From positions 1 to 52,147 of the forward strand of contig JAGPCO010000047.1 in the NCBI GenBank assembly GCA_018058095.1: a stretch of DNA of 52,147 bases, read 5' to 3'. Of the stretch, positions 8,596 through 18,781 are shown piece after piece; the stretch's first letter is position 1; each line of letters begins with the position of its first letter. A program made the translations under genes and the position numbers. This stretch comes from Kofleriaceae bacterium (lineage in GTDB: Bacteria; Myxococcota_A; Polyangia; Haliangiales; Haliangiaceae). The notes under the pieces are model-generated. The model was not told where the DNA came from and searched no databases. It saw only the letters and a list, made by a program, of their open reading frames with translations.

Positions 8596-10026
8596 ATGGC
8601 CCGCACCTTCGCCGCGACTTCGCTCCGCCGCCGCTCACCGCGAGCGGTCCCCCTCGGCGCGATCGCGCTGGTCGCGCTGGCCAGCGCGTGTGGGCCGAGC
8701 ACCCGCGGCGGCGATGACGAAGGCGGCGGCGACGTCGACGCGTCGACCACCATCGTCGGCGAGCCGGCGACGCTGACCGGGCGGGTGTGGGCGCCCGGCC
8801 AGGCGCCCGGGCAGGTGCCACCTGGGCACGAGATCCCAGTGTTCGACGCGGTCGTGTACCTGACCCAGGTGCCGCCGCCGGAGATCCCGCAGCGGGTCCA
8901 CTGCGAGCCGTGTATCGAGGTCCCGGCCAGCGCGCAGCGCACCAGCCACGACGGCTCGTTCACCCTCGACGTCAGCTCGGGCGACTACTGGCTGGTGATC
9001 CAGAAGGCGCAGTTCCGCCTGGTCCAGCGCCTGGCCGTGGCGCCCGGGGCGACCGCGCTCGGCGACGCCGCCACCACGCTGCCGTCGCGGCACGACCCGC
9101 TGGCCGGCGCGTGGATCCCGCGGATCGCCGTCGCCGCCGGCGGCTACGACCCGCTCGAGACCATCCTCGGCAAGATGGGGCTGGGCCAGGTCGACGCCAG
9201 CGGGGTGTACAGCGCGCACGACGGCGAGGTCGCGCTGTGGGCCAACGGTGGCAACGACCTCGGCATGGCGGTCGGCTCGCTGACCGACCTGGCGCGCGAC
9301 CTCGACAGCCTGCGCCAGTACCACGTGGTGTTCATCCCGTGCGCCAGCGACGACAACACCGCGGCGCTGCGCGACCCCCAGGTGCTGCGCAACCTGCGCG
9401 ACTACGTCAAGGAGGGCGGCAAGCTGTACGTCACCGACTGGTCGGGCGAGTGGATGGACAACGTCTTCCCGGCCCAGGTCCAGCTCGGCAGCGGCGCCTT
9501 CGGCGGCTTCGGGGCCATCGACACGCCGGCCTCGGCCTACGACCGCGCCAGCGACAGCTGGAGCACCGGCCAGTTCGGCAACGCCGACGGCGACGCGTAC
9601 GATTCGCCCGATGGCCAGGTCGTCGACGGCAACCTGCGGGCCTGGCTGCATGGCCAGCTGGCGCCGCAGCCGCACGACGGCACCCCGGCCATGGTCAACG
9701 CCGACGACTTCGACGTGGTCGACAACTGGAACTGGATCCAGAGCCTCACCACCGTCGACATCGGCCTCGACGATCAGGGCCAGCCGGTATCCGACGTGCC
9801 GCGCTCCTGGGTCATCGGCTCGCGCGAGGGGCCGTTCGGCGGCACCACCGGTGACAAGAACCCGCTGACCGTGACGTTCGAGCCGGCCGGGTGTGGCCGC
9901 GTCCTGTACTCGACCTACCACACGACCCCCGGCGCCCACCTCGGCCTGATCCCGCAGGAGCGCATCCTGCTGTACCTGATCATGGAGATCGGGGTGTGCA
10001 AGGCCGGCCCGATCGTCGTCGAGTAG
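8596..10026 (+). CDS. Large secreted lipoprotein with carboxypeptidase-regulatory-like domain
   Basis: ATG 8596 gives a 476-aa protein with signal peptide ending ALASACGP (lipobox). After a Gly/Asp linker, residues about 50-160 (TLTGRVWAPGQ ... SHDGSFTLDVSSGDYWLVIQKAQF) look like a beta-sandwich carboxypeptidase-regulatory-like domain with a CEPC pair. The middle (YHVVFIPCASDDNTAALRDP, then LRDYVKEGGKLYVTDWSGEW) has the pattern of a GATase/ThuA-like Rossmann domain without an evident catalytic triad. The C-terminus reads RVLYSTYHTTPGAHLG. Enzymatic activity is not assured. It follows the paralogous lipoproteins by 148 bp on the same strand and may belong to the same surface-protein locus. Confidence 0.75.
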   Translation: MARTFAATSLRRRSPRAVPLGAIALVALASACGPSTRGGDDEGGGDVDASTTIVGEPATLTGRVWAPGQAPGQVPPGHEIPVFDAVVYLTQVPPPEIPQRVHCEPCIEVPASAQRTSHDGSFTLDVSSGDYWLVIQKAQFRLVQRLAVAPGATALGDAATTLPSRHDPLAGAWIPRIAVAAGGYDPLETILGKMGLGQVDASGVYSAHDGEVALWANGGNDLGMAVGSLTDLARDLDSLRQYHVVFIPCASDDNTAALRDPQVLRNLRDYVKEGGKLYVTDWSGEWMDNVFPAQVQLGSGAFGGFGAIDTPASAYDRASDSWSTGQFGNADGDAYDSPDGQVVDGNLRAWLHGQLAPQPHDGTPAMVNADDFDVVDNWNWIQSLTTVDIGLDDQGQPVSDVPRSWVIGSREGPFGGTTGDKNPLTVTFEPAGCGRVLYSTYHTTPGAHLGLIPQERILLYLIMEIGVCKAGPIVVE

Positions 10027-10033
10027 GCGGCGG

Positions 10034-11074
10034 GTGCGGTACGGTCGGCCGGTGACGGTCGGCCGCCTGCTCGCGCTCCTGGTCGCGCTCAACGCGGCGG
10101 CGCTGGTCGCCGGCCACGTCCTCACGCCGACCCCGGCTGCCCCGCCCGGGCGCGGCCTGCGCGTCGGCCTGGTCTTCGACGTCGGCGGCAAGAACGACAA
10201 GTCGTTCAACGAGTCGGCCTGGCGCGGCGTGGTGCGGGCCCAGGCCGAGCTCGGCGTGAGCGTGCGTACGATCGAGCCGTCCGACGGCGCTGACCGCGAG
10301 AGCGCGCTGCGTCAGCTCGCCGCCGACGGGGTCGACCTGGTGATCGGCGTCGGCTTCATCTTCGGGCCCGACCTCGAGCGCCTGGCCGGGCAGTTCCCGG
10401 GGGTGCGGTTCGCCGGGGTCGACTACTCGCCCAGCGACGGCTTCGTCATCCCGCCCAACCTGGTCGGCCTGCGCTTCCGCGAGCACGAGGGCAGCTTCGT
10501 CGTCGGCGCCATCGCCGGGATGCTGAGCGAGCGGCGGGTGGTCGGCTTCGTCGGCGGCATGCAGATCCCGCTCATTCGCAAGTTCGAGGCCGGGTACATC
10601 GCCGGCGTCCACCACGTGTGCCCGTCGTGCCGCGTGGTGTCGGCCTACGCCGGCACCGAGCCCAAGGCCTTCGCCGACCCGACGCTGGGTCAGGAGCTGG
10701 CGGCGGCGCAGTTCGGGCAAGGCGCCGACATCATCTTCCACGCCGCCGGCAAGACCGGCGACGGCGTGTTCGCGGCGGCGCGCGCCCGCCGGGCCCGGGC
10801 CATCGGCGTCGACTCCGACCAGTACGAGGTGGCGCCGTGCTGCGTGGTGACGTCGATGCTCAAGCGCGTCGACGTCGCGGTGGTCGACGTCATCCGCCAG
10901 GTCATCGCCGGAGGCTTTCGCGGCGGGCTGGTCGAGCTCGGTCTGGCCGAGGGCGGGGTCGACTTCGTCGCCGACGAGCGCAACCGGGCGCTGCTGCCGG
11001 TCGCGGTGGTCGCGCGCGCGCGTGGCCTGGCCGACGACATCATCGCCGGCCGCATCGTGGTGCCCGACCGATGA
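10034..11074 (+). CDS. BMP-family ABC transporter substrate-binding protein
   Basis: This is the extracytoplasmic binding protein (346 aa) of an uptake system of the basic-membrane-protein/PnrA class, which binds nucleosides and, in some members, riboflavin. The start is GTG 10034 or GTG 10052, and the hydrophobic segment VGRLLALLVALNAAALVAG favours either. Mature sequence opens with GLVFDVGGKNDKSFNESAWRG, shortened here to its signature DVGGKNDKSFNE. Later motifs are VDLVIGVGF, VVGFVGGMQIPLIRKFEAGY and AIGVDSDQYEVAP. Unusually for the family there is no lipobox Cys, so it is either soluble in the periplasm or anchored by the signal helix. Its stop overlaps the ATPase start (ATGA), marking an operon of four genes. 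Confidence 0.88.
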   Translation: MRYGRPVTVGRLLALLVALNAAALVAGHVLTPTPAAPPGRGLRVGLVFDVGGKNDKSFNESAWRGVVRAQAELGVSVRTIEPSDGADRESALRQLAADGVDLVIGVGFIFGPDLERLAGQFPGVRFAGVDYSPSDGFVIPPNLVGLRFREHEGSFVVGAIAGMLSERRVVGFVGGMQIPLIRKFEAGYIAGVHHVCPSCRVVSAYAGTEPKAFADPTLGQELAAAQFGQGADIIFHAAGKTGDGVFAAARARRARAIGVDSDQYEVAPCCVVTSMLKRVDVAVVDVIRQVIAGGFRGGLVELGLAEGGVDFVADERNRALLPVAVVARARGLADDIIAGRIVVPDR

Positions 11075-12705
11075 GCGGGCCGGCCAGGTCCACCACGTCC
11101 ACCGCGTCCGCGCCGGCGGCGAGCGCGGTCGCGGCGCTGGCCATCGACGCCCGCGTCGACAAGCGCTTCGGGGCTCACGTCGCCCTGCGCGCGGCCACGC
11201 TGCAGGTCCGGCCCGGCACCATCCACGCCGTGGTCGGCGAGAACGGCGCCGGCAAGTCGACCCTGCTCAAGATCGTGTTCGGCCTGGTCCGCGCCGACGG
11301 TGGCCGGCTGGCGCTGGCGGGCGCCGAGATCGGCCTCGGCGCGCACCGGCCCGACCGCGCCCGCGCCCGCGGCCTCGGCATGGTCCAGCAGCACGGCGTG
11401 CTGGTGCCCGGACTCAGCGTGGTCGAGAACGCGGTGCTCGGGCGCGAGCCGACGCGCGGCGGTGGCTGGCGCTGGCTCGGGCGCACGCTGGGGCTGCTCC
11501 AGCTCGCGCCGGAGGCGGCCCGGCTGCGCCAGGCCGGCGACGAGATCGGCCTGCCGGTCGATCCGCTGGCGTCGACCGAGGTGCTCGGCCTGGCCCAGCG
11601 TCAGCGCGCCGAGCTGGTCGCGACGGTGGCCAGCGGCGCCTCGGTGGTGATCCTCGACGAGCCCACCGCGGTGCTGGCCCCGAGCGAGGTCGACGGCCTG
11701 CTGGCCGCCCTGCGCCGCCTGCGCGCGCGCGGCCACACCGTGGTGCTGGTGACCCACAAGCTCGACGAGGTGGTCGCCGTCGCCGACGACGTGACCGTGC
11801 TGCGCGCCGGGGCCACGGTGGCCACGTTCGCCGCCGCCGACGGCCCGCTCGAGGCCGGGCCGATCGCCCGCGCCATGGTCGGCGGCGTGGCCGCGGCGCC
11901 CGCGGACGGCGAGCCGCCGGCGGCGGCGCCGGCGCGCGCGGCCCGTCCGGCCCTGGTGCTGCGCGGGCTGTCGGTCGGGTCCGCCCTGCACCCGCTCGAC
12001 CTCGCGGTCGGCGCCGGTGAGATCGTCGGCGTCGCCGGCGTCGACGGCAACGGCCAGGAGGAGCTGGTGGCGGCGCTGGCCGGCCTGGTCCGCGCCGCCG
12101 GGCGGGTCGAGCTTGGTGGGCAGGTGATGAGCGCCGCCTCGCCGGGGGCCCGCCTGCGCGCCGGCCTGGGTCACATCCCGGCCGATCGCCACGCCAGCGG
12201 CCTGGTGCTGACCGCGTCCCTGCTCGACAACGTGGTGCTGGCGCGGCCCGAGCTGCGCCGGCGCTGGCGCGATCGCGCGACCGAGCGCGCGCAGGTGACG
12301 GCGCTGCTGGTCGAAGCCGACGTACGCCCGGCCGACCCCGACGCGCTGGCCGGCGCGCTGTCGGGCGGCAACCAGCAGAAGCTGGTGGTGGCGCGCGAGC
12401 TGGGGCGGCCCGGCCTGCGCCTGGTCCTGGCCGCGCACCCGACCCGCGGCGTCGACCTGGTGGCGGTCGCCGCCATCCACCAGCGCCTGCGCCGGGCCGC
12501 CGCCGCCGGGGCCGGGGTGCTGCTGGTGTCGGCCGACCTCGACGAGGTGGTGGCGCTGGCCGATCGGGTGGTGGTCATGCTGCGAGGGCGCCTGGTCGGC
12601 CACCTGCCGGGTGCCGAGGCGCGCACCGCCGCCGGCCGGGCCCGGATCGGCGCGTGGATGACCGGCGCCGACGCCGCCGCCGCGAGCGCCGGAGGCGCGG
12701 CATGA
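11071..12705 (+). CDS. ABC transporter ATP-binding protein, two nucleotide-binding domains
   Basis: The protein (544 aa) powers the uptake system and contains two fused ATPase domains. Domain 1 has Walker A GENGAGKST (about residue 55), a non-canonical signature (LGLAQRQRAE) and Walker B VVILDEPTA. Domain 2 has a degenerate Walker A (GVDGNGQEE), a good signature LSGGNQQK and a degenerate Walker B (LRLVLAAHPTRGVD). This complementary degeneracy is the normal state of the sugar/nucleoside ATPases of the RbsA/NupO/YufO kind. The ATG lies inside the stop of the binding-protein gene, and its own TGA overlaps the next ATG. Confidence 0.92.
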   Translation: MSGPARSTTSTASAPAASAVAALAIDARVDKRFGAHVALRAATLQVRPGTIHAVVGENGAGKSTLLKIVFGLVRADGGRLALAGAEIGLGAHRPDRARARGLGMVQQHGVLVPGLSVVENAVLGREPTRGGGWRWLGRTLGLLQLAPEAARLRQAGDEIGLPVDPLASTEVLGLAQRQRAELVATVASGASVVILDEPTAVLAPSEVDGLLAALRRLRARGHTVVLVTHKLDEVVAVADDVTVLRAGATVATFAAADGPLEAGPIARAMVGGVAAAPADGEPPAAAPARAARPALVLRGLSVGSALHPLDLAVGAGEIVGVAGVDGNGQEELVAALAGLVRAAGRVELGGQVMSAASPGARLRAGLGHIPADRHASGLVLTASLLDNVVLARPELRRRWRDRATERAQVTALLVEADVRPADPDALAGALSGGNQQKLVVARELGRPGLRLVLAAHPTRGVDLVAVAAIHQRLRRAAAAGAGVLLVSADLDEVVALADRVVVMLRGRLVGHLPGAEARTAAGRARIGAWMTGADAAAASAGGAA

Positions 12706-13796
12706 GCGCGGCCCGGACCTGGGCCGGCCCGAGCTGGCGGCGCGAGCTGGCCATCGCCGGCGTCGCCCTGGCGCTGGTCGTCCTGCTCGGCAGCGTGCTC
12801 GTCACCGCGTTCGGGCGCAGCCCGATCACCGTGTGGGCCACGATGGTCGGCGACACCCTCGGCGATCGCTACGCCGTCGGCCAGGTCCTGTACCGCGCCA
12901 CCGGCCTGGCCCTGACCGGCCTGGCGGTGGCGCTCGCGCTCGACGTCGGCCTGTTCAACATCGGCGTCGAGGGGCAGATGACCGCCGGCGTGGTGGCCGC
13001 GGCCGCGACCGGCGCCGCGCTGCCGGCCGCGACCCCGGCGCCGGTGGCGGTGCTGCTGTGTACGCTGGCCGCGGCCAGCGCCGGCGGCGCCATCGCCGCG
13101 GTGACCGGCGCGCTCCGGGTCTGGCGCGGCGCGCACGAGGTCATCACCGGCATCATGCTCAACGCCGTCGTCGCTGGCGGCGCGTTGTGGCTGGGTAACG
13201 AGGTGCTGTTCGCGCCGGGCGGGACCCGCAGCCGGCCCATCGTCGCCGCCGCCGAGCTGCCCGGCCTCGGCCTGGCGGGCTCGGCCGCCTCGGCCGCGGT
13301 GCTGATCGCCGTCGCCAGCGCCATCACCCTCCACGTCGTGCGCACCCGCACCAGCGCCGGCCTCATCTGGCGCGCGGTCGGGGCCAGCCCGGGCGCGGCC
13401 GCGGCGATGGGGCACGCGGTCGGGCGCTGGCGCCTGGGCGTGATGATCGCGTCGGGCGCGCTGGCCGGCCTGGTCGCGACCAGCGTGGTGCTCGGCCACA
13501 AGCACGCGTTCGAGGAGGGCCTCGGCCGCGGCACCGGCTACCTCGGCGTCGCGGTCGCGTTGCTCGGGCGCCGCCACCCGCTCGGGGTGCTGGCGGCGGC
13601 GCTGGCGGTCGCCTTCTTCTCGCACGGCGGCCTGGTCGTCGGCGAGCTGGTGCCCAAGGAGCTGACCGAGCTGCTGCTTGGCGCCCTGGTGCTGGCCATC
13701 GCGGTGGCGCCGACGCTGGTCGGCTGGGCCGCGGAGGCGGCGCGGGCGCCGGGGTCGACGCCGCCGGCGGCATCGGCGGAAGGACCGTCGGCGTGA
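12702..13796 (+). CDS. ABC transporter permease, BMP-type uptake system (subunit 1)
   Basis: This inner-membrane protein (364 aa) has about nine or ten hydrophobic segments. Diagnostic stretches are LDVGLFNIGVEGQMTAG and GAHEVITGIMLNAVVAGGAL, the conserved core of branched-chain/nucleoside-type permeases (YufP/NupP class). The cytoplasmic loop that contacts the ATPase probably includes GLIWRAVGASPGAAAAMG. A short Ala/Pro-rich tail follows the last helix. The start overlaps the ATPase stop (ATGA) and its own stop overlaps the start of the second permease (GTGA), so translation is probably coupled. Confidence 0.9.
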   Translation: MSAARTWAGPSWRRELAIAGVALALVVLLGSVLVTAFGRSPITVWATMVGDTLGDRYAVGQVLYRATGLALTGLAVALALDVGLFNIGVEGQMTAGVVAAAATGAALPAATPAPVAVLLCTLAAASAGGAIAAVTGALRVWRGAHEVITGIMLNAVVAGGALWLGNEVLFAPGGTRSRPIVAAAELPGLGLAGSAASAAVLIAVASAITLHVVRTRTSAGLIWRAVGASPGAAAAMGHAVGRWRLGVMIASGALAGLVATSVVLGHKHAFEEGLGRGTGYLGVAVALLGRRHPLGVLAAALAVAFFSHGGLVVGELVPKELTELLLGALVLAIAVAPTLVGWAAEAARAPGSTPPAASAEGPSA

Positions 13797-14659
13797 TCGG
13801 CGCGCTGGTCCACGCCATGCTCGCGGTCAGCCTGGCCGCGGTCGTGCGCATCGCCGTGCCGTACGTGCTGGGCGCGCTCGGCGCCGCCTTGACCGAGCGC
13901 GCCGGCGTGATCGACCTGGCGGTCGAGGCCAAGCTGCTGGTCGGCGCCCTGGCGGCGGCGGCGGTCGCCCACGGCACCGGGTCGACGTGGCTCGGCGCGC
14001 TCGGCGGCGCGGCCGGGGGCGCCGCCGTCGGTGCGGTCCAGGCCGCGTGTGTGCTGGCGCTGCGCGCCGACCAGGTGGTGGTCGGCATCGCCCTCAACCT
14101 GGCGGCCTTCGGTGGCACCCGCACCGTGCTGCAGGCGCTGTACGGCGAGGGCGCCAACTCGCCGCGGGTGGCGACGGTGGCCGGCTGGAGCAACCCGATC
14201 CTGTGGGCTGGCGTGGTGCTGGCCGCGCTGGTGCCGCTGGCGCTGCACCACACCCGGCTCGGCCTGCGCCTGCGCGCCGTCGGCGATCGCCCGGCCGCCG
14301 CCGACGCCGCCGGGGTGTCGGTCGCGCGCACCCGCGCCGTCGCGGTCATCGCCGGTGGCGCGCTGGCCGGCCTGGGCGGGGCCCAGCTGGCGCTGTCGGT
14401 CGGCGTCTTCTCGGCCGACATGTCCGGCGGCCGCGGCTACATGGCGCTGGCCGCCGTCATCCTCGCCAGCTGGCGCCCAGGCCGCGCCGCCCTCATCTGC
14501 CTGGCCTTCGCCTTCGCCGACGCCACCACCTACCAGCTCCAGGTCGGCGGCGGGCAGGTGCCGCGCGAGCTGGCCCAGCTGCTGCCGTACCTGTGGACCC
14601 TGGTGGTCATCGGCGTCGTCGGCGCCGGTCGCCGCCCCCCGGGCGGGCTGGGTCGGTAG
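13793..14659 (+). CDS. ABC transporter permease, BMP-type uptake system (subunit 2)
   Basis: This second permease (288 aa, GTG start) pairs with the preceding subunit. Conserved blocks are LTERAGVIDLAVEAKLLVGAL, given here by its core ERAGVIDLAVEA, followed by RADQVVVGIALNLAAFGGT, GLRLRAVGDRPAAADAAGVS and the end segment LPYLWTLVVIGVVG. These match the YufQ/NupQ class, in which two different permeases form the channel. It closes the operon of binding protein, ATPase and two permeases. Substrate choice between nucleosides and vitamins cannot be made from the sequence, and no regulatory RNA is evident upstream of the operon. Confidence 0.9.
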   Translation: MIGALVHAMLAVSLAAVVRIAVPYVLGALGAALTERAGVIDLAVEAKLLVGALAAAAVAHGTGSTWLGALGGAAGGAAVGAVQAACVLALRADQVVVGIALNLAAFGGTRTVLQALYGEGANSPRVATVAGWSNPILWAGVVLAALVPLALHHTRLGLRLRAVGDRPAAADAAGVSVARTRAVAVIAGGALAGLGGAQLALSVGVFSADMSGGRGYMALAAVILASWRPGRAALICLAFAFADATTYQLQVGGGQVPRELAQLLPYLWTLVVIGVVGAGRRPPGGLGR

Positions 14660-14679
14660 CGCCGCCCTACCGCCTCAGC

Positions 14680-14855
14680 GCGCGTCGCGAGCCGTGGCGC
14701 GAGGTCGAGGTGCTCGCCGGTCGAGCAGGCCGAGCGGATCGATAGGGCCTCCCGCGCGTGGCCAGCCCTCACGTGCGAGCCGGTTCGAGCCACCGTCCCG
14801 ACGACCACCGGTCGGGCTCGAAGAAGCGCAGGCGCTCGCGCAGCTGGCCGGGATC
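14680..14855 (-). pseudogene. 3' relic of a REP-associated (Y1) transposase
   Basis: The minus strand encodes, in broken frames, pieces matching the C-terminus of the intact transposase at 30247-31065. LAREGWPRAGGPIDP corresponds to LAREGWLRAGGPIDP, LLDRRAPRPRA to LLDRRPPRPPRA, and PGQL-RLRFFEPDRW is recovered from 14800-14850. At DNA level GACGACCACCGGTCGGGCTC and the following AAGAAGCGCAGGCGCT are identical in both. About 90 bp present in the intact gene are missing, and everything 5' of the end segment is absent. The relic lies between two convergent genes. Confidence 0.85.
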
Positions 14856-14873
14856 ACCCGGCAAAGCCGGGTG
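14855..14873. repeat. REP-like hairpin next to the transposase relic
   Basis: CACCCGGC-AAA-GCCGGGTG forms a perfect 8-bp stem. It differs only in the loop from CACCCGGC-TTC-GCCGGGTG at 31311-31329 in the REP array of the intact transposase. It ends one base before the stop codon of the ABC exporter gene, so it could also act on that transcript, but no T-tract follows. Confidence 0.7.
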
Positions 14874-14874
14874 G

Positions 14875-16733
<1,859 letters not shown>

Positions 16734-16737
<4 letters not shown>

Positions 16738-18632
16738 GCCAGGTCTCCGTCGGCGCTGGCGCTGGCGCTGGCCGCGCCGCGCGCCCGCACCGCGTCGGGG
16801 TCGAGCTGCGAGTGGTACAGCTCGGCGTACAGCCCGCCGCTGGCCAGCAGCTCGGCGTGGCTGCCGCGCTCGACGATGTGGCCCTGGTCGAGCACCAGGA
16901 TCTGGTCGGCCGTCTTCACCGCCGCCACCCGGTGCGAGATCAGGATCGAGGTGCGGCCGCGCATCACCTCGGTCAGGTGGCCGAGGATCACCTTCTCGGT
17001 CTCGGCGTCGACCGACGACAGCGAGTCGTCGAGGATGAGGACCCGGCGCTCGGCGGCGATGGCCCTGGCCAGCGCCACCCGCTGCCGCTGCCCGCCCGAC
17101 AGCGTGATGCCGCGCTCGCCGACGATGGTGCCCAGGCCCTCGGGCATGGCCGCCAGGTCGCGCTCGAGCCCGGCCGCGCGCGCCGCCCGGGTCACCCGCG
17201 CGTCGGCCAGCGGGTCGCCGTCGGGGCCGTCGTCGAGCCGGGCCCCGACCTGCTCGAGCTCGTCGGCCCGGGCCCGGGGCAGGGAGCGGCCGCCGCCATA
17301 ACCCATGGCGATGTTGTCGGCGATGGTGGTCGAGAACAGGAAGGCCTCCTGCGGGGCGTACCCCACCGCCGCCCGCAGCGACGCCAGCGGCAGCGTGGTG
17401 AGGTCGCGGCCGTCGAGGAAGATCATCCCGGCCGGGACCTCACACAGCCGGCACAACGCGTCGGTCAGGGTGCTCTTGCCGGCCCCGGTGCGGCCGACGA
17501 TCGCGGTCACCGTGCCGGCCGCCATCGTCGCCGTGACCCCGTCGAGCAGCAGCCGCTCACCGGCGCGGATGGTCAGGCCGCGCAGCTCGAGCGTGCCCGG
17601 GCCGCCCTCGGTCAGCGGCGGGCCATCGCCGTCACGCAGCTGCGACGGCCGCTCGAGCAGGCTGACCAGGCGCGACCACGAGGCGCGGCCGCGCTGCACC
17701 AGCGACAGCATCCAGCCCAGCGCCAGGGTCGGCCACACCAGCCGGCCGACGTACAGGGAGAAGGCGATGAGCGACTCGACCGGCAGCTGGCCGGCGATGA
17801 CCCGGTTGCCGCCGACCCACAGCACGATGAGGGTGCCGATGGCGACGATGCCGGCCAGCAGCGGCAGGGCCAGCCGGGTCCGGGCCAGCGCCATGTTGCG
17901 GTCGAGCAGGCGCAGCGAGGCGGTGCGGAACTTGGCCCGGCGCACGTCCTCGAGGCCGTAGTTCTTGATGAGCTGGACCCCGCCCAGGTCCTCCTGCAGC
18001 GCGCTCGACAGCGCGCCGAGCTCGGCCTGCACCGCCTGGCTGCGCTTGTAGATGCGCTTGCCCATCATCTGCCCGACCACGTAGATGACGGGGTAGGGCA
18101 GCAGGGCCCACAGGGTCAGGACCCAGTCGACCCGGAACATCATGATCAGCACCGACGCGAACGCGAACGCGGTGTTGACCAGGTTGAGCAGCCCGGCGCC
18201 CCACATCGCGCGCACGGTCTGCACGTCGTTGGTCAGGCGCGACATGACGTCGCCGGTCGGGTTGGCCCGGAAGTAGGCCGGCTCCATCGCCAAGAGGTGG
18301 CCGAACAGGTCCGAGCGCAGGTCGTACTCGGCGGCGCGGCCGGCGTTGAAGATCCACACCCGCGAGTAGATGCGGGTGACGGCGGTGGCCAGCGCGAACC
18401 CCATCATGGCCAGGGCCAGCACCGGGACGTCGGCCAGGTCGCCGTGGCCGCGCAGCGCCGCCACCGCCCGCTCGATGGTGATCGGGATGCCGAGGAACAG
18501 CACGTTGGTGGCCAGCAGCATCACCACGCCGCCCCAGATCGGGCGCTGGTAGCGGCCGAGGTAGGTCCACGCGGTCGGGCTGCCCGCACCGGCGCGGGTG
18601 GGCGCCGATGGTTGCGACGGGGCAGGGGCCAC
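16734..18632 (-). CDS. ABC exporter half-transporter, BmrC/YheI-like, with degenerate catalytic site
   Basis: GTG 18632 is the best start because the membrane domain begins about 20 residues later (YLGRYQRPIWGGVVMLL). The frame upstream is Arg/Pro-rich and unlikely to be coding. The protein is 632 aa. Six helices are followed by a nucleotide-binding domain with Walker A GRTGAGKST, Q-loop APQEAFLFS, an inserted Asp/Arg-rich loop (about 35 residues, near PRARADELEQVG), signature LSGGQRQRVALARA and Walker B RRVLILDDSLSSVD. Asp replaces the catalytic Glu, as in the BmrC/TM287 half of heterodimeric exporters. The gene pair overlaps by four bases, which supports assembly of one heterodimer. Confidence 0.9.
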
Positions 18633-18781
18633 GGCGTTCTGTACTCGCTCGCCGCCGCGCTGGCAAGGACCGGGCCGCCCGCTGGCGACGGCGCGGTCAC
18701 GCCGCCGCGCGGCTTTACCTGGTCGCTCGCGTTGCCTGGGCGAGACCCGGCAAGTAGATTCGTCGGGCCGTGGTGCAAGCG

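Noticed and set aside
10618-11070. N-terminal extension of the ABC ATPase gene by 151 codons
   Set aside because: It overlaps the coding sequence of the binding protein, while ATG 11071 gives the standard overlap start and a normal ATPase N-terminus.
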